Source: Melioribacteraceae bacterium (GTDB lineage Bacteria; Bacteroidota; Ignavibacteria; Ignavibacteriales; Melioribacteraceae). From it: a stretch of 64,000 nt of DNA. Where the stretch lies: positions 3,504,424 through 3,568,423 of the forward strand of contig JAHBUP010000001.1 in NCBI GenBank assembly GCA_019638015.1, given 5' to 3'. Positions within the stretch are counted from its first letter, which is position 1, and the number at the start of each line of letters is the position of its first letter. The position numbers and the translations under genes are program-made. Positions 53,125 through 62,085 of the stretch are shown here, one piece after another. Below the pieces are notes generated by a model that ran no database searches, was not told the DNA's origin, and worked only from the letters and a program-made list of their open reading frames with translations.

Positions 53125-54267
53125 TTGACAAGAATATTTTTTCTGCTGTTGATTATCCAAATAAAAGTTGTTGCTCAATCATACGACTGGGTGCGTCATG
53201 ATTCACTTGTAAAAGCAGGTGTAAATCAAATTTATGGAATTGAATTTGATAAAGCCGAAAATACATTTGATCTAGTTGTAAAGGAATATTCAACGCATCC
53301 ATCAGGTAAGTTTTTCAAATCAATGATCACGTGGTGGAGAATTTTACTCGACATTGATAACGAAAGTATGGATGAACATTTCTTCAATCAACTTGAAGAA
53401 TGCATCGATCTCTGTGATAATATTTTAGATAAGAACAAAAAGAATATTGACGCATTGTTTTTTAAAGGTGGCTCTTTAGGTTTTAGAGGGAGACTCCTGG
53501 CAATAAGAGAAAAATGGTTAAAAGCGGCTTTAGATGGAAAAGAAGGATTGGACATTGTTTATAAAGCTTATGAAGCAAATCCAAAGAATATTGATATTCA
53601 GCTTGGGTTTGGAATATATCATTACTATGCAGATGTGATTCCTCAAAGATACCCGGCGGTAAAGCCATTATTGCTTTTCTTTCCTAAAGGAGATAAAGCT
53701 AAAGGGATAAAGGAGCTTGAAAATGTGGCAATTAATGGAAGATATGCTCGTTTAGAATCACGCTATTTTTTACAAACTCTCAATTTCCAATTTGAAGATA
53801 ACTCTTATGAATCGAGAAAGTGGGGAAAGTACTTATTAATGGATTTTCCAAATAACCCAAGTTTTCAACGGTATTACGGATTGACCTTTGTGAAAGATAA
53901 TAATTATTCCGAAGCCGCAATCCACTTTAAAGATATACTGGGTAAGTGCGAAATGAATTACCCCGGTTACAATAAAAGGTTTAAAAGAGAAGCATCGTAC
54001 TATATTGCAATGGATTATAAACAAAAAAATTTGATTGATACAGCATTAGTCTACTTTAAAGATTGTGAAAAACTCTCACGGGAAATTGATAAAAAAGGGG
54101 CTTCCGGTTTTTTAATTAACACACTACTATTCTCCGGACAATTAAATGATCTCTTGGGAAATCGCAATAATGCATTAATGTTTTATAAGGAGGTGTTGAA
54201 ATATAACGATAGAAATAATTCACATACTTTTGCGAAAAGATATATCGAAATTCCCTATTCAAATTGA
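53125..54267 (+). CDS. Exported TPR-like protein, 380 aa
   Basis: The protein has a signal peptide (ends KVVAQ) and an all-helical body made of TPR-like pairs (about residues 25-375), including LLDIDNESMDEHFFNQLEECIDLCDN, YEANPKNIDIQLGF and DNNYSEAAIHFKDIL units. No catalytic motif. It probably acts in the periplasm as a scaffold. The likely start is TTG at 53125, with AGGA 10 bases upstream; there is no in-frame ATG before the signal peptide. The next gene, a TPR-barrel protein, starts 123 bases later in the same direction. Confidence 0.75.
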   Translation: MTRIFFLLLIIQIKVVAQSYDWVRHDSLVKAGVNQIYGIEFDKAENTFDLVVKEYSTHPSGKFFKSMITWWRILLDIDNESMDEHFFNQLEECIDLCDNILDKNKKNIDALFFKGGSLGFRGRLLAIREKWLKAALDGKEGLDIVYKAYEANPKNIDIQLGFGIYHYYADVIPQRYPAVKPLLLFFPKGDKAKGIKELENVAINGRYARLESRYFLQTLNFQFEDNSYESRKWGKYLLMDFPNNPSFQRYYGLTFVKDNNYSEAAIHFKDILGKCEMNYPGYNKRFKREASYYIAMDYKQKNLIDTALVYFKDCEKLSREIDKKGASGFLINTLLFSGQLNDLLGNRNNALMFYKEVLKYNDRNNSHTFAKRYIEIPYSN

Positions 54268-54278
54268 GATTTTGATTA

Positions 54279-54300
54279 AAGTTAGTATTTCAACTAACTT
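54279..54300. repeat. Hairpin after the TPR gene
   Basis: AAGTTAGT and ACTAACTT form a perfect 8-bp stem with a six-base loop, 11 bases after the stop at 54267. It lacks a T run, so it may be a weak or factor-dependent terminator or an mRNA stabiliser. Confidence 0.35.
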
Positions 54301-54390
54301 GCTCGGCGTAACTTAAAGAACACACATTTCATAAGTATTTTTAATAAATTATAATTCAAAATTGTTAATCTAATTTAACGGTAAATATAA

Positions 54391-57303
54391 TTGACCGCAG
54401 AATTAAACAAAATATTCAAATTAATTATAGTATTGTGCCTATTTACTGTAGTAATGCAAGCACAGCAGAAAAAAGCTGATTCTGAAGTATTAAAAAATAC
54501 TGCGCTCAGCCATATGCAAGCCGGCCGATATGGTGAAGCAATTGACCAGTTAAACAAATACATATCTCAGAATCCTCAAATATCTGATGGTTATAACTAC
54601 CGAGCAATTTGCTTTGAGAAAAGATCTCAATTTGAGTATGCCCGGCTAGATTATAGACGAGCAATAGCTATTGAAAATCGTGATGCAAACAAGCGTGCTG
54701 AGTATGAGAAGAACCTGAGCAGATTAATTAGTATTTGGTACCCGCTACTCGAAAAAAAAATTAATGGTCATTTGCGAGAAATTGCAATAGACCCAAATAA
54801 CGCATATAACTATTTGGAGATTGGTAAATCATATAAGTTGATGGAGATTTGGGACAAAGCAGAACAGTGGTACGATGAATACTTGAAACGTGATGATAAC
54901 GCTTCCCCCGATGAAATAATCAGATATACTGAAATTCTCGCCAAAACTAAAAATATTGTTAAGGGAGAAAGAATACTTAAAAAGTATGTTGAAAGATTTC
55001 CGGAAGATTGGCGGCTTTGGAGCAGATACGGGTATTTTACTCTTTGGCTTTCAAAATTTGCTATCGCCAAAAAAGCTTTCGAAACCTCACTTGGTTTTAA
55101 ACCATTCTTTAAGGAAGCGCAGGACGGGCTCGATATCGTAAATAGAGAAGCATACTTAACTCAACAAGATCCTCGCGCTTTTGAAAAGGAATATGATATT
55201 GATAGATATTATAGAATGATTAGAAGAAGTCCGGGTGATATTGAAACTCGATTTAAACTTGTTGATGAATTATTGAAAGTAGAAAGATATGAAGAAGCCT
55301 TTCAACAACTTGAATTCATTGGCCTCAATAACCAGAATGATGAGCGTTATATTGAGAAGATGAATCTTGTTACGCAATACAGATTAAAAAATTATGAAGA
55401 AAAAATTCTAGCCGCCAAACAAGCCTTATTGATAAATCCCGACGATAAAGAATCAATCAAAACTTTGGCGCAGAATTATGAGAACCTTCAATATTACGAT
55501 AGCGCGGCAGTAATGTTAAGTCAGTATTTTGAAAAATTCCCGGATGAAAAAGATCAACAATTGCGGTTTAGATTTGGAAGAGTATTAGCATGGAACCGTG
55601 AATTTGACCGGGCTATTGATGTAACCGATGGGTTACTGAAAGAATATCCTAATAATTTAGATTATCAATTATTCCGAGCCCAAGTTTCTGTTTGGATTAA
55701 TAGAGACCTTACTCTCGCGCGTCAATATCTCGAAAATGTTCTCAAAGCAAAACCGAATGATCTGCAGGCAATTATTTCATTTGCTTCTCTCAAACTGCTC
55801 GATCAAGATTTTGAGGAAGCCCAGACACTCGCCAATAGAGCTAAAGAAATTGACCCTAATAATGACGACGTAATTAAACTACAGTCTAATATTGACTGGC
55901 AGATATTACGTGCGGAGGAGGAAAAACTTTACGCGATTCTAGAAACTGGTAGACAAAGAGTAGTTGCTGAGGACTGTCCCGGAGCGCTTCCATTTTATGA
56001 GGAATATCTTTCCAAAGCTGAGCCCAATGTACTTATAACCAAAGAATATGGGGATGTACTTTTTTGTGCAAAAGATTATCAAAGAGCTCTTGATGCTTAC
56101 AATGATGTACTGAAGCAGGGAGAAAATTTTGACGCACAAATGAATAGAGGGAAACTCTATTTTGCAATGGGAGACTCGGTGAATGCGGCAAAAGAATTTA
56201 AGGAACTGGTAGAAAAAGATTCTTCCAATTTTGAAGCCAATCTATATTTAGCAGATAGTTACGCAAAACTTGGAGAAAACAGCGACGCTAGAGATATTTA
56301 TAATGATTTATTAGAGTGGGAAAGTCTCGATCCCGAACAATTAGAAATGGTAAAATTGAGGAAGGGCTGGCTCCCTATAACCGGATTAGCCGCAATTCTT
56401 GAAACATTTCCTAGTTATGTTGGATTAGCTCCAATAATTTCACACTATTCAGATAACACTAGTTTTCGTTTAACAAATTATGGAAGCCGGTTAGAACTTG
56501 GAGTAACCGGTTATCTGACTCTCGGTGTTTCTTTTATGAAACAGCACGTAAAGGCAAATGGCGAAAGTCTTGATCAAGAACTGCTTGAAGAGTTTGCCTT
56601 TACCGGCAGCAAGCAGTTTACAACTTTCAAGGGACATGTATTGTTGCGCCCTTCCAAAATTTTTAGTCTCGGTGCAGGATTTGGATCAAGTATTGCCCAA
56701 GGTATATTAAGGCGTGAAGAGAAAGACGCATTTATGAGAATGGAAAAAGCCGACACTTTTTCAGTTGGGCTTACCTACCAGTACTCCGATGCAGCGCTTA
56801 TTTTGTACTCCCCCTATTTAATTGATAACAGATTATACGCCTCCTTATTTAAAGCAGATGGTTATTTTGTTCATGAAAATGGATTTAAAATCTCAGGTTA
56901 TTTTCAATATGTATCTGTTGAGGATGGAAACGAAAGCAACGATTTAATGCTTCGGCTGGGAAGATATATTACTAAAGATTTTATTGTTGGTTATGAATAC
57001 GCTTATTCTAACTCTAAGATAAAAGCCGACTATTATTACTCTCCCACCAATTTTGAATCTCACAGCATTTGGGTCGATCAAGATCTAGATAGAAAGAAAG
57101 ATTTACGAGTGCTTATCGGAGGTAAAATTGGAATAGTACCTCAAAATAAATTTTTGGCTTTGGAAGGACATTTTGAGTTATTCCACCAATGGTTCCCCAC
57201 ATTTTCATTGTCGGCTAGATTAGCAATGGGGACAACTTCACGTGACCAATCGAGTTACAGATATTTTTCGGGACAGATTTCGGCTTATTGGACTGTCTTG
57301 TAA
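54391..57303 (+). CDS. Exported TPR protein with C-terminal outer-membrane beta barrel
   Basis: A 970-aa protein: a signal peptide (ends VVMQAQ), about ten to fourteen TPR units over residues 30-650 (for example YGEAIDQLNKYISQNPQ, YDSAAVMLSQYFEKFP), a short junction (about 660) and a ~290-residue C-terminal part of alternating beta strands ending in ISAYWTVL that looks like a YaiO-type barrel. It should sit in the outer membrane with its TPR arm in the periplasm, as in several exopolysaccharide export or secretion proteins. The start is TTG; no ATG precedes the signal. The M23 peptidase gene follows after 34 bases. Confidence 0.8.
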   Translation: MTAELNKIFKLIIVLCLFTVVMQAQQKKADSEVLKNTALSHMQAGRYGEAIDQLNKYISQNPQISDGYNYRAICFEKRSQFEYARLDYRRAIAIENRDANKRAEYEKNLSRLISIWYPLLEKKINGHLREIAIDPNNAYNYLEIGKSYKLMEIWDKAEQWYDEYLKRDDNASPDEIIRYTEILAKTKNIVKGERILKKYVERFPEDWRLWSRYGYFTLWLSKFAIAKKAFETSLGFKPFFKEAQDGLDIVNREAYLTQQDPRAFEKEYDIDRYYRMIRRSPGDIETRFKLVDELLKVERYEEAFQQLEFIGLNNQNDERYIEKMNLVTQYRLKNYEEKILAAKQALLINPDDKESIKTLAQNYENLQYYDSAAVMLSQYFEKFPDEKDQQLRFRFGRVLAWNREFDRAIDVTDGLLKEYPNNLDYQLFRAQVSVWINRDLTLARQYLENVLKAKPNDLQAIISFASLKLLDQDFEEAQTLANRAKEIDPNNDDVIKLQSNIDWQILRAEEEKLYAILETGRQRVVAEDCPGALPFYEEYLSKAEPNVLITKEYGDVLFCAKDYQRALDAYNDVLKQGENFDAQMNRGKLYFAMGDSVNAAKEFKELVEKDSSNFEANLYLADSYAKLGENSDARDIYNDLLEWESLDPEQLEMVKLRKGWLPITGLAAILETFPSYVGLAPIISHYSDNTSFRLTNYGSRLELGVTGYLTLGVSFMKQHVKANGESLDQELLEEFAFTGSKQFTTFKGHVLLRPSKIFSLGAGFGSSIAQGILRREEKDAFMRMEKADTFSVGLTYQYSDAALILYSPYLIDNRLYASLFKADGYFVHENGFKISGYFQYVSVEDGNESNDLMLRLGRYITKDFIVGYEYAYSNSKIKADYYYSPTNFESHSIWVDQDLDRKKDLRVLIGGKIGIVPQNKFLALEGHFELFHQWFPTFSLSARLAMGTTSRDQSSYRYFSGQISAYWTVL

Positions 57304-57337
57304 AATTTCTATCTATTCACTATATCGGAGATGTAGC

Positions 57338-58156
57338 ATGAAATTTTTTATTCTCATTTTATTGATTTATACCAGCAATTTTATCTTCTCTCAGGATGTA
57401 AAACTTTTTGGTGATGCAAAACAAGGTAGTATTTTAATAGGAAAGACAGATAACGCGCAAAGTATTTTGTTAGATGATAAAAAAATTCAGTTTGATGAGA
57501 ATGGTTATTTTGTTCTTGGTTTTGATAGAGACGATCATGGAGAATTTACACTTACTGTAAATTTTTTAAATGGAAAATCGCACACACAAAAAATTAATCT
57601 TAAAAAAAATAAATACAGCGTTCAGAAATTAAAAATCGCAAGTAAATATGTTGAGCCACCAAAAAATGTTTTAGACAGAATTGAATCAGAAAGAGAATTA
57701 ATGAAGCTCGCGCGCAAGAATATTGGCCTTGATAGTAATGCGTACTTCTCTTCCGGTTTCACCTATCCTGTTGATAACGCAAAAATAACGGGAGTATTTG
57801 GCAATCAAAGAATATTAAATGGTAAACCGCAAAATATTCATAACGGAATTGATTTTGGAGGAAAGGAATCGGATACCGTCCGCGCAATCTCTGATGGTAT
57901 AATTCGTTTTGTAGGAGATGATTTTTACTATAATGGAAATTTTGTTTTGATTGATCATGGACAGGGATTAACCAGTATCTATTTGCATTTAAGCAAGACG
58001 GTTGTTAAAGCAGGTGAGTTTATTAAAAAGGGCAGTCCCCTTGGTTTTGTTGGTTCAACAGGAAGATCTACAGGACCTCATCTTCACCTTGGCGTTCAAT
58101 GGTATCAAAAAAGAGTTGACCCACTGAGTGTTATTAAATTGAAAATTGGTGATTAA
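57338..58156 (+). CDS. Exported M23 (LytM-type) peptidase domain protein
   Basis: A 272-aa protein with signal peptide (ends FIFSQ), a beta-rich N-terminal domain (about 20-110), and a C-terminal M23 domain. The zinc ligands are HNGIDFGG (His, Asp) and HLHLG (His, with a neighbouring catalytic His), and the first His of the H-x-H pair is present as in active enzymes. It likely cuts or remodels peptidoglycan cross-links. The ATG at 57338 has a CGGAG site seven bases upstream; longer in-frame starts lie inside the preceding gene. It lies directly behind the TPR-barrel gene and may open the wall for it. Confidence 0.9.
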   Translation: MKFFILILLIYTSNFIFSQDVKLFGDAKQGSILIGKTDNAQSILLDDKKIQFDENGYFVLGFDRDDHGEFTLTVNFLNGKSHTQKINLKKNKYSVQKLKIASKYVEPPKNVLDRIESERELMKLARKNIGLDSNAYFSSGFTYPVDNAKITGVFGNQRILNGKPQNIHNGIDFGGKESDTVRAISDGIIRFVGDDFYYNGNFVLIDHGQGLTSIYLHLSKTVVKAGEFIKKGSPLGFVGSTGRSTGPHLHLGVQWYQKRVDPLSVIKLKIGD

Positions 58157-58178
58157 TTAAAACAAAGCATATTCTAAA

Positions 58179-59036
58179 TTAAATTATAAAATCAATCGTG
58201 TTTTCAAATGATTGGTTGCTTCTGACTTTTACTTCACTTTTGTTATATACAACGGAATTTGGAGGGATACTCTGAGTAATCCATGCATTACCTCCTATAA
58301 CAGAATTTTTTCCTACAACAGTATTACCACCTAAAATTACAGCCTGAGAATAAATTACGACATCATCCTCAATTGTTGGATGGCGTTTGGTCTCCGCCAA
58401 ATTTTTATCAACACTCATCGCGCCCAATGTAACGCCTTGATAGATTTTAACATTCTGCCCAATCATTGTAGTCTCACCAATCACTATTCCGGTACCATGG
58501 TCAATAAAAAAAGGAGTGCCAATTTTAGCTCCGGGATGAATATCAATTCCAGTTTTTTCATGAGCATATTCAGTAAGTATTCGGGGAAGAATCGGAGTGC
58601 CTATTTTGTACATTTCATGCGCAATTCTGTAAATCACAATTGCCATAAATCCAGGATAAGCCAAAATTACTTCGTCAACACTTTCGGCGGCAGGATCTCC
58701 TTTAAATATAAATTCGGCATCATTCCAAAGTTTTTCATGAATTTCCGGGATTTTCGAAATTATCGCGGATGCATCATCCAATGGATTGCCCGAGTAATTC
58801 GAATTGAGTTCCTTTAATAGATTAATTAAATCTCTCTTCAGCAGTTGCATTTTCGCCATTATATCTTCGGAGGAATGATAAACTTTGCTCGAAAAATGAG
58901 GGAAAAGAAAATCAATTAATTCCTTAAGAAAATGAATAGAATCCTCACGTAAAGCATTTGTGCATGAATGGGTTTGTCGTTTTTCTAAAAATCTCTCAAC
59001 AAAACTACTTTCTAAATGTGGTAAATCTGCTTTCAT
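58179..59036 (-). CDS. cysE: Serine O-acetyltransferase
   Basis: A 285-aa enzyme that acetylates L-serine with acetyl-CoA, the first step of cysteine synthesis. It has an N-terminal helical domain (about 1-150) and a C-terminal left-handed beta helix of hexapeptide repeats. Catalytic signatures DIHPGAKIG, DHGTGIVIGE and GVTLGA are present. The long helical N-terminal domain is the typical SAT form in Bacteroidota. It stands alone between the convergent M23 gene and the divergent marC gene. Confidence 0.93.
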   Translation of the reverse strand: MKADLPHLESSFVERFLEKRQTHSCTNALREDSIHFLKELIDFLFPHFSSKVYHSSEDIMAKMQLLKRDLINLLKELNSNYSGNPLDDASAIISKIPEIHEKLWNDAEFIFKGDPAAESVDEVILAYPGFMAIVIYRIAHEMYKIGTPILPRILTEYAHEKTGIDIHPGAKIGTPFFIDHGTGIVIGETTMIGQNVKIYQGVTLGAMSVDKNLAETKRHPTIEDDVVIYSQAVILGGNTVVGKNSVIGGNAWITQSIPPNSVVYNKSEVKVRSNQSFENTIDFII

Positions 59037-59265
59037 GTTAAACCCCTAAAAATTTTTATTATAGAATATTCAGATCAGAACTTATAAGATTAGCAACAAC
59101 AATCATACGATTTGAGTTGCACTGGCATGTAAGTAACACAAAGCGACACGATATGTAAGATTTGGATAGTTGTCATTATTTGTTAAAATTTACAGCGCAA
59201 TTGTATAAACTTTTATTTTCAATGTAAATAACTAATTGGACTGCAACTATTAGAAAGAATAATTA

Positions 59266-59907
59266 ATGGAAAGAATATTACAATTCTCACTTCTTGCATT
59301 TACCTCATTGTTTACGATGGTTACCCCTTTTGGCGTTATACCACTATTTTCAACTATCACGGCAAAAATGAACACCGGGGAAGTTGCAAAGATTGCCGGT
59401 AAAGGAGTAATCACTGCATTTGTAATAATTGCACTTTTTGCTTTCGGAGGAAATTTTATCTTTGAGTTTTTTCATATATCGGTAAATGGATTAAGAATAG
59501 TGGGAGGCATACTTTTTTTTATGTCGGGTTACGATATGCTTCAAGCAAAAATGAGCAGAATTAAGGAAGAGGGGCAAAGTATTACAGAATTTGTAAACGA
59601 TTTTGCTATCACACCACTCGGGATCCCGATTATTTGCGGACCTGGTGCAATTACTGTAACCATTGTACTTTTTAATGACACACAAAATGTTACCGAGAAA
59701 TTTATCTTTTTCGGAATTGTAATATTGGTTCTGCTAATAACATTTTTATTTCTTGTTGGCAGCCGCAAAATTTTAAGTTTATTAGGTGAAAATGGGAATA
59801 AAGTATTGATGAGAATAATGGGATTAATACTAATGGTTATAGCAGTTGAATTGATGTTTAGTGGATTGAAACCTATTATTCAAGAGATAATTAAGGGCGC
59901 TGTTTAA
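59266..59907 (+). CDS. MarC-family integral membrane protein
   Basis: A 213-aa protein with six hydrophobic helices and the MarC/UPF0056 patterns: FVTPFGVIPLF-like (MVTPFGVIPLF) in helix 1, GGILFFMSGYDML, TPLGIPIICGPGAIT in the middle and the final IMGLILMVIAVELM. The family has no proven substrate; amino-acid export has been suggested for some members. A hairpin terminator follows. Confidence 0.93.
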   Translation: MERILQFSLLAFTSLFTMVTPFGVIPLFSTITAKMNTGEVAKIAGKGVITAFVIIALFAFGGNFIFEFFHISVNGLRIVGGILFFMSGYDMLQAKMSRIKEEGQSITEFVNDFAITPLGIPIICGPGAITVTIVLFNDTQNVTEKFIFFGIVILVLLITFLFLVGSRKILSLLGENGNKVLMRIMGLILMVIAVELMFSGLKPIIQEIIKGAV

Positions 59908-59916
59908 AAAAGTAAA

Positions 59917-59931
59917 CCCCGCAAAGCGGGG
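59917..59931. terminator. Bidirectional terminator between marC and the cold-shock gene
   Basis: CCCCGC pairs with GCGGGG around an AAA loop. On the minus strand it is followed by TTTACTTTTTT, on the plus strand by TAATTTT. It lies nine bases after the marC stop and 23 bases after the cold-shock gene on the other strand, so it can serve both. Confidence 0.8.
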
Positions 59932-59954
59932 TAATTTTGTAAAATAATTATTCC

Positions 59955-60167
59955 TTATTTTACAATTACAACATCTTGAGCCTGAGGTCCTTTGGGTCCG
60001 TCACCAACCGAAAATTCCACTTTTTGACCTTTTTCAAGGGAGCGAAAACCTTCCTGTTTAACAGAAGAAAAATGAACAAAAACATCGCCGCCCTGTGCAC
60101 GCTCAATAAAACCGAAACCCTTGGTGGCGTTAAACCATTTTACGGTTCCGTTTTCTCGCTCTGCCAT
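59955..60167 (-). CDS. Cold-shock (CspA-family) RNA-binding protein
   Basis: A 70-aa cold-shock domain protein. RNP1 (KGFGFIE) and RNP2 (VFVHFS) are both present, along with [11 protein letters not shown] at the start. It binds single-stranded RNA and DNA as a chaperone. The ATG has an AGGAG-type site 8 bases upstream. It is a single gene; the region upstream (60168-60299) contains a possible TATCTTCG -7 box near 60212 and would give a leader of about 40 bases. Confidence 0.97.
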   Translation of the reverse strand: MAERENGTVKWFNATKGFGFIERAQGGDVFVHFSSVKQEGFRSLEKGQKVEFSVGDGPKGPQAQDVVIVK

Positions 60168-60299
60168 TAACTAACTCCTTAATAAATTGTACTATAATTA
60201 TAAACGAAGATATTATATAATATGACTGTCACATGATTAAATATAGTCGTTTACTTGGACAAACTTACAAACAAAACATAATTAAAAGAAGATTATTCG

Positions 60300-60650
60300 T
60301 TATAAATTTTTCAACATCATAGCAATTTGGTTTGCTTGTTTTTGATTATACTCAAAAGCTATTTTTTTGTAATTAACTAAATCCACAATAGTTCCAATTA
60401 GGCAGAGCCCGCCAGTTAATAGATACACAATCCCAAGACCAATCTGATCTACCAAAAATCTTTGAATGCCTGCGATTCCGAGAAAGCCTACTAATGTTAC
60501 TAAAAGAATTACTTGCGGATCTCTTCTTCTACTTCTATACACGTTCGCAAATTGAAAAGCCTGTTTATCGTCTAAGTTTTTTAAAATATTAGAAATATAA
60601 ATTTGTTCTTCCCCCATTATTTCCGGCAGTAGTTCAAATACATTAGCCAT
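60300..60650 (-). CDS. TM2-domain membrane protein
   Basis: A 116-aa protein with an N-terminal amphipathic part (1-45), then a TM2 domain: two hydrophobic helices (about 48-66 and 73-92) with the GIAGIQRFLVDQIGLGIVYLL turn, and a basic C-terminal tail with a run of Gln-Ala residues. TM2 proteins are of uncertain function. Its start overlaps the DUF2752 gene by eight bases, so the two are translated together. Confidence 0.87.
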   Translation of the reverse strand: MANVFELLPEIMGEEQIYISNILKNLDDKQAFQFANVYRSRRRDPQVILLVTLVGFLGIAGIQRFLVDQIGLGIVYLLTGGLCLIGTIVDLVNYKKIAFEYNQKQANQIAMMLKNL

Positions 60651-60954
60651 GACTCACCTCATTTTTAGTTTTGTAAGAATTAAATAAATTCGAAACTAGT
60701 TGTACAATTCTATAAAGTATTATTGTTAAAGCAAAAAATCCCAGCGGGTGTGCATTAAATGAATCAATAAAATTGCCATGATAAATAAATGAAATTGACC
60801 TTCCCAAACCACATCCTGGGCAAGGTATTCCAAGATTGTGGAATGGACAAAGCGTAAAAAGTTGTTCTTCAAATGGATTTATAAGCAGGAGATAAATTAA
60901 CCCGCCAACCCAGAATAGTAATTCCAAATCAATATTTTTTATTTGTTTAATCAA
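60643..60954 (-). CDS. DUF2752 small membrane protein
   Basis: A 103-aa protein with the DUF2752 cysteine motif: CPFHNLGIPCPGCGLGRS, then a short loop and a second hydrophobic helix (about 70-92). The four-cysteine motif suggests metal binding or disulfide formation at the membrane surface; no function is established for the family. It is coupled to the TM2 gene that follows (eight-base overlap), an association that may be functional. Confidence 0.85.
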   Translation of the reverse strand: MIKQIKNIDLELLFWVGGLIYLLLINPFEEQLFTLCPFHNLGIPCPGCGLGRSISFIYHGNFIDSFNAHPLGFFALTIILYRIVQLVSNLFNSYKTKNEVSHG

Positions 60955-61029
60955 CTTTTGGATCTCTTATTCTTAACAATTCTACTCTTTAGTCGTAATG
61001 AACCAGTTTAAGTTACAAATAAGTGTGGG

Positions 61030-61551
61030 TTATAAACTAATTTCTTTGATAGTCCGCACTGATTTCAAATCATATTCTACAATAGATAAAGTTGATATTT
61101 TACCTACAATTTCAATTCCATTTGAGTTTAACCTTTCAGCGAGATCTCTGCATTGAATGGGGTCGAGGCTGTTGGCTATACCAAGATGTGGTATGAAGGG
61201 AATATCAAACCGCAATTCTTTTTCCAATATTTCTGTGTATAACATATCGTGTAATCTTAAGAAAATACGGTATCCCTCCTCCGGTACTAAAAACACATCG
61301 GTATAATCACTAAATGAATCCTTTACAATCTGGGCACATCTTAAAACAAAATAGAATTCATTAAAATGTTGAGCTACTTTCTTTACATGGTTTTCAAAAG
61401 TATTAATGGAAATATTTTTTACCGGGAAAACTATTGTGAAATGTGGCTTTACTAAATTGAAATACTTTTCGTCATCCTTAGCTCTTATTTTTTGAATCCA
61501 GTCATAATCACTTTTTTCAATTTCCGGATATGCAATTACTAATAACGACAT
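61030..61551 (-). CDS. 2H phosphoesterase (2'-5' RNA ligase-like) protein
   Basis: A 173-aa protein of the 2H superfamily. Two histidine motifs, PHFTIVFP (residue about 36) and PHLGIA (residue about 130), are spaced as in the LigT/YjcG group, though the second is HLGI rather than HxT. Such enzymes hydrolyse or make 2'-5' or cyclic phosphates in RNA or nucleotides; the substrate is unknown. The ATG has a GGGGA site. It follows the DinB-like gene by 12 bases in the same direction. Confidence 0.82.
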   Translation of the reverse strand: MSLLVIAYPEIEKSDYDWIQKIRAKDDEKYFNLVKPHFTIVFPVKNISINTFENHVKKVAQHFNEFYFVLRCAQIVKDSFSDYTDVFLVPEEGYRIFLRLHDMLYTEILEKELRFDIPFIPHLGIANSLDPIQCRDLAERLNSNGIEIVGKISTLSIVEYDLKSVRTIKEISL

Positions 61552-61563
61552 ATTTCCCCTTCT

Positions 61564-62076
61564 CTATAAATATCTTTCTTTCAGAATTGAGATGTGATGA
61601 TTTGTGTGTCCTGCAATTATATAAATTAGTGCACGGACAGTAATTTTATTTTTATTGGCTACTCCCCAGAAATTAACCTCTTCTTCGGTTAATGACTGCA
61701 ATTGGATAACAGTTGCCGATCTCAGTAATATAAGTTCCTCAACTAATTTACCAAATTCTGTTTCATGATACTTAGATTTTGCTATGTAAACATTCTCATC
61801 AAAACCGGGAAGCTCATTTTGTAAATCCCCTCTCGAGAATCTCAAAATTCTATAGCTGAAAATCCTCTCGCAATCAATTAAATGTCCAATCAATTCACGG
61901 ATGCTCCATTTATTGGCTGCATACCTATACTTTGATTTTTCTTCATTAATATTGTTTGAAATGGCAATCAGTTCTGTTTTTTGATCAGCGATTAATTTTA
62001 GAATATCGGTTTCGGGAAGTGAATTAATGTACCCCGAATAAAAACTTGAGTATTCATCTTGTGCCGGTTTTTTCAT
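61564..62076 (-). CDS. DinB-family putative metalloenzyme
   Basis: A 170-aa four-helix-bundle protein of the DinB/YfiT superfamily. A histidine triad consistent with metal binding is seen: H in IRELIGHLIDCE (about 64) and the pair in HTNHH near residue 160. The NKWSIRELIGHLIDCERIF segment is typical. Members act in bacillithiol transfer or are uncharacterised. It lies nine bases after the CotH-like gene and 12 before the 2H gene; probably the same transcript. Confidence 0.85.
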   Translation of the reverse strand: MKKPAQDEYSSFYSGYINSLPETDILKLIADQKTELIAISNNINEEKSKYRYAANKWSIRELIGHLIDCERIFSYRILRFSRGDLQNELPGFDENVYIAKSKYHETEFGKLVEELILLRSATVIQLQSLTEEEVNFWGVANKNKITVRALIYIIAGHTNHHISILKERYL

Positions 62077-62085
62077 TAGAATTAC

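Noticed and set aside
52921..53178. 85-codon minus-strand frame between the YbaK-like and TPR genes
   Set aside because: It overlaps the start of the TPR gene on the other strand, has low-complexity composition and no family likeness.
58380..58817. 145-codon open frame on the plus strand opposite cysE
   Set aside because: It mirrors the hexapeptide-repeat region of cysE; repeats often leave the opposite frame open. No independent support.
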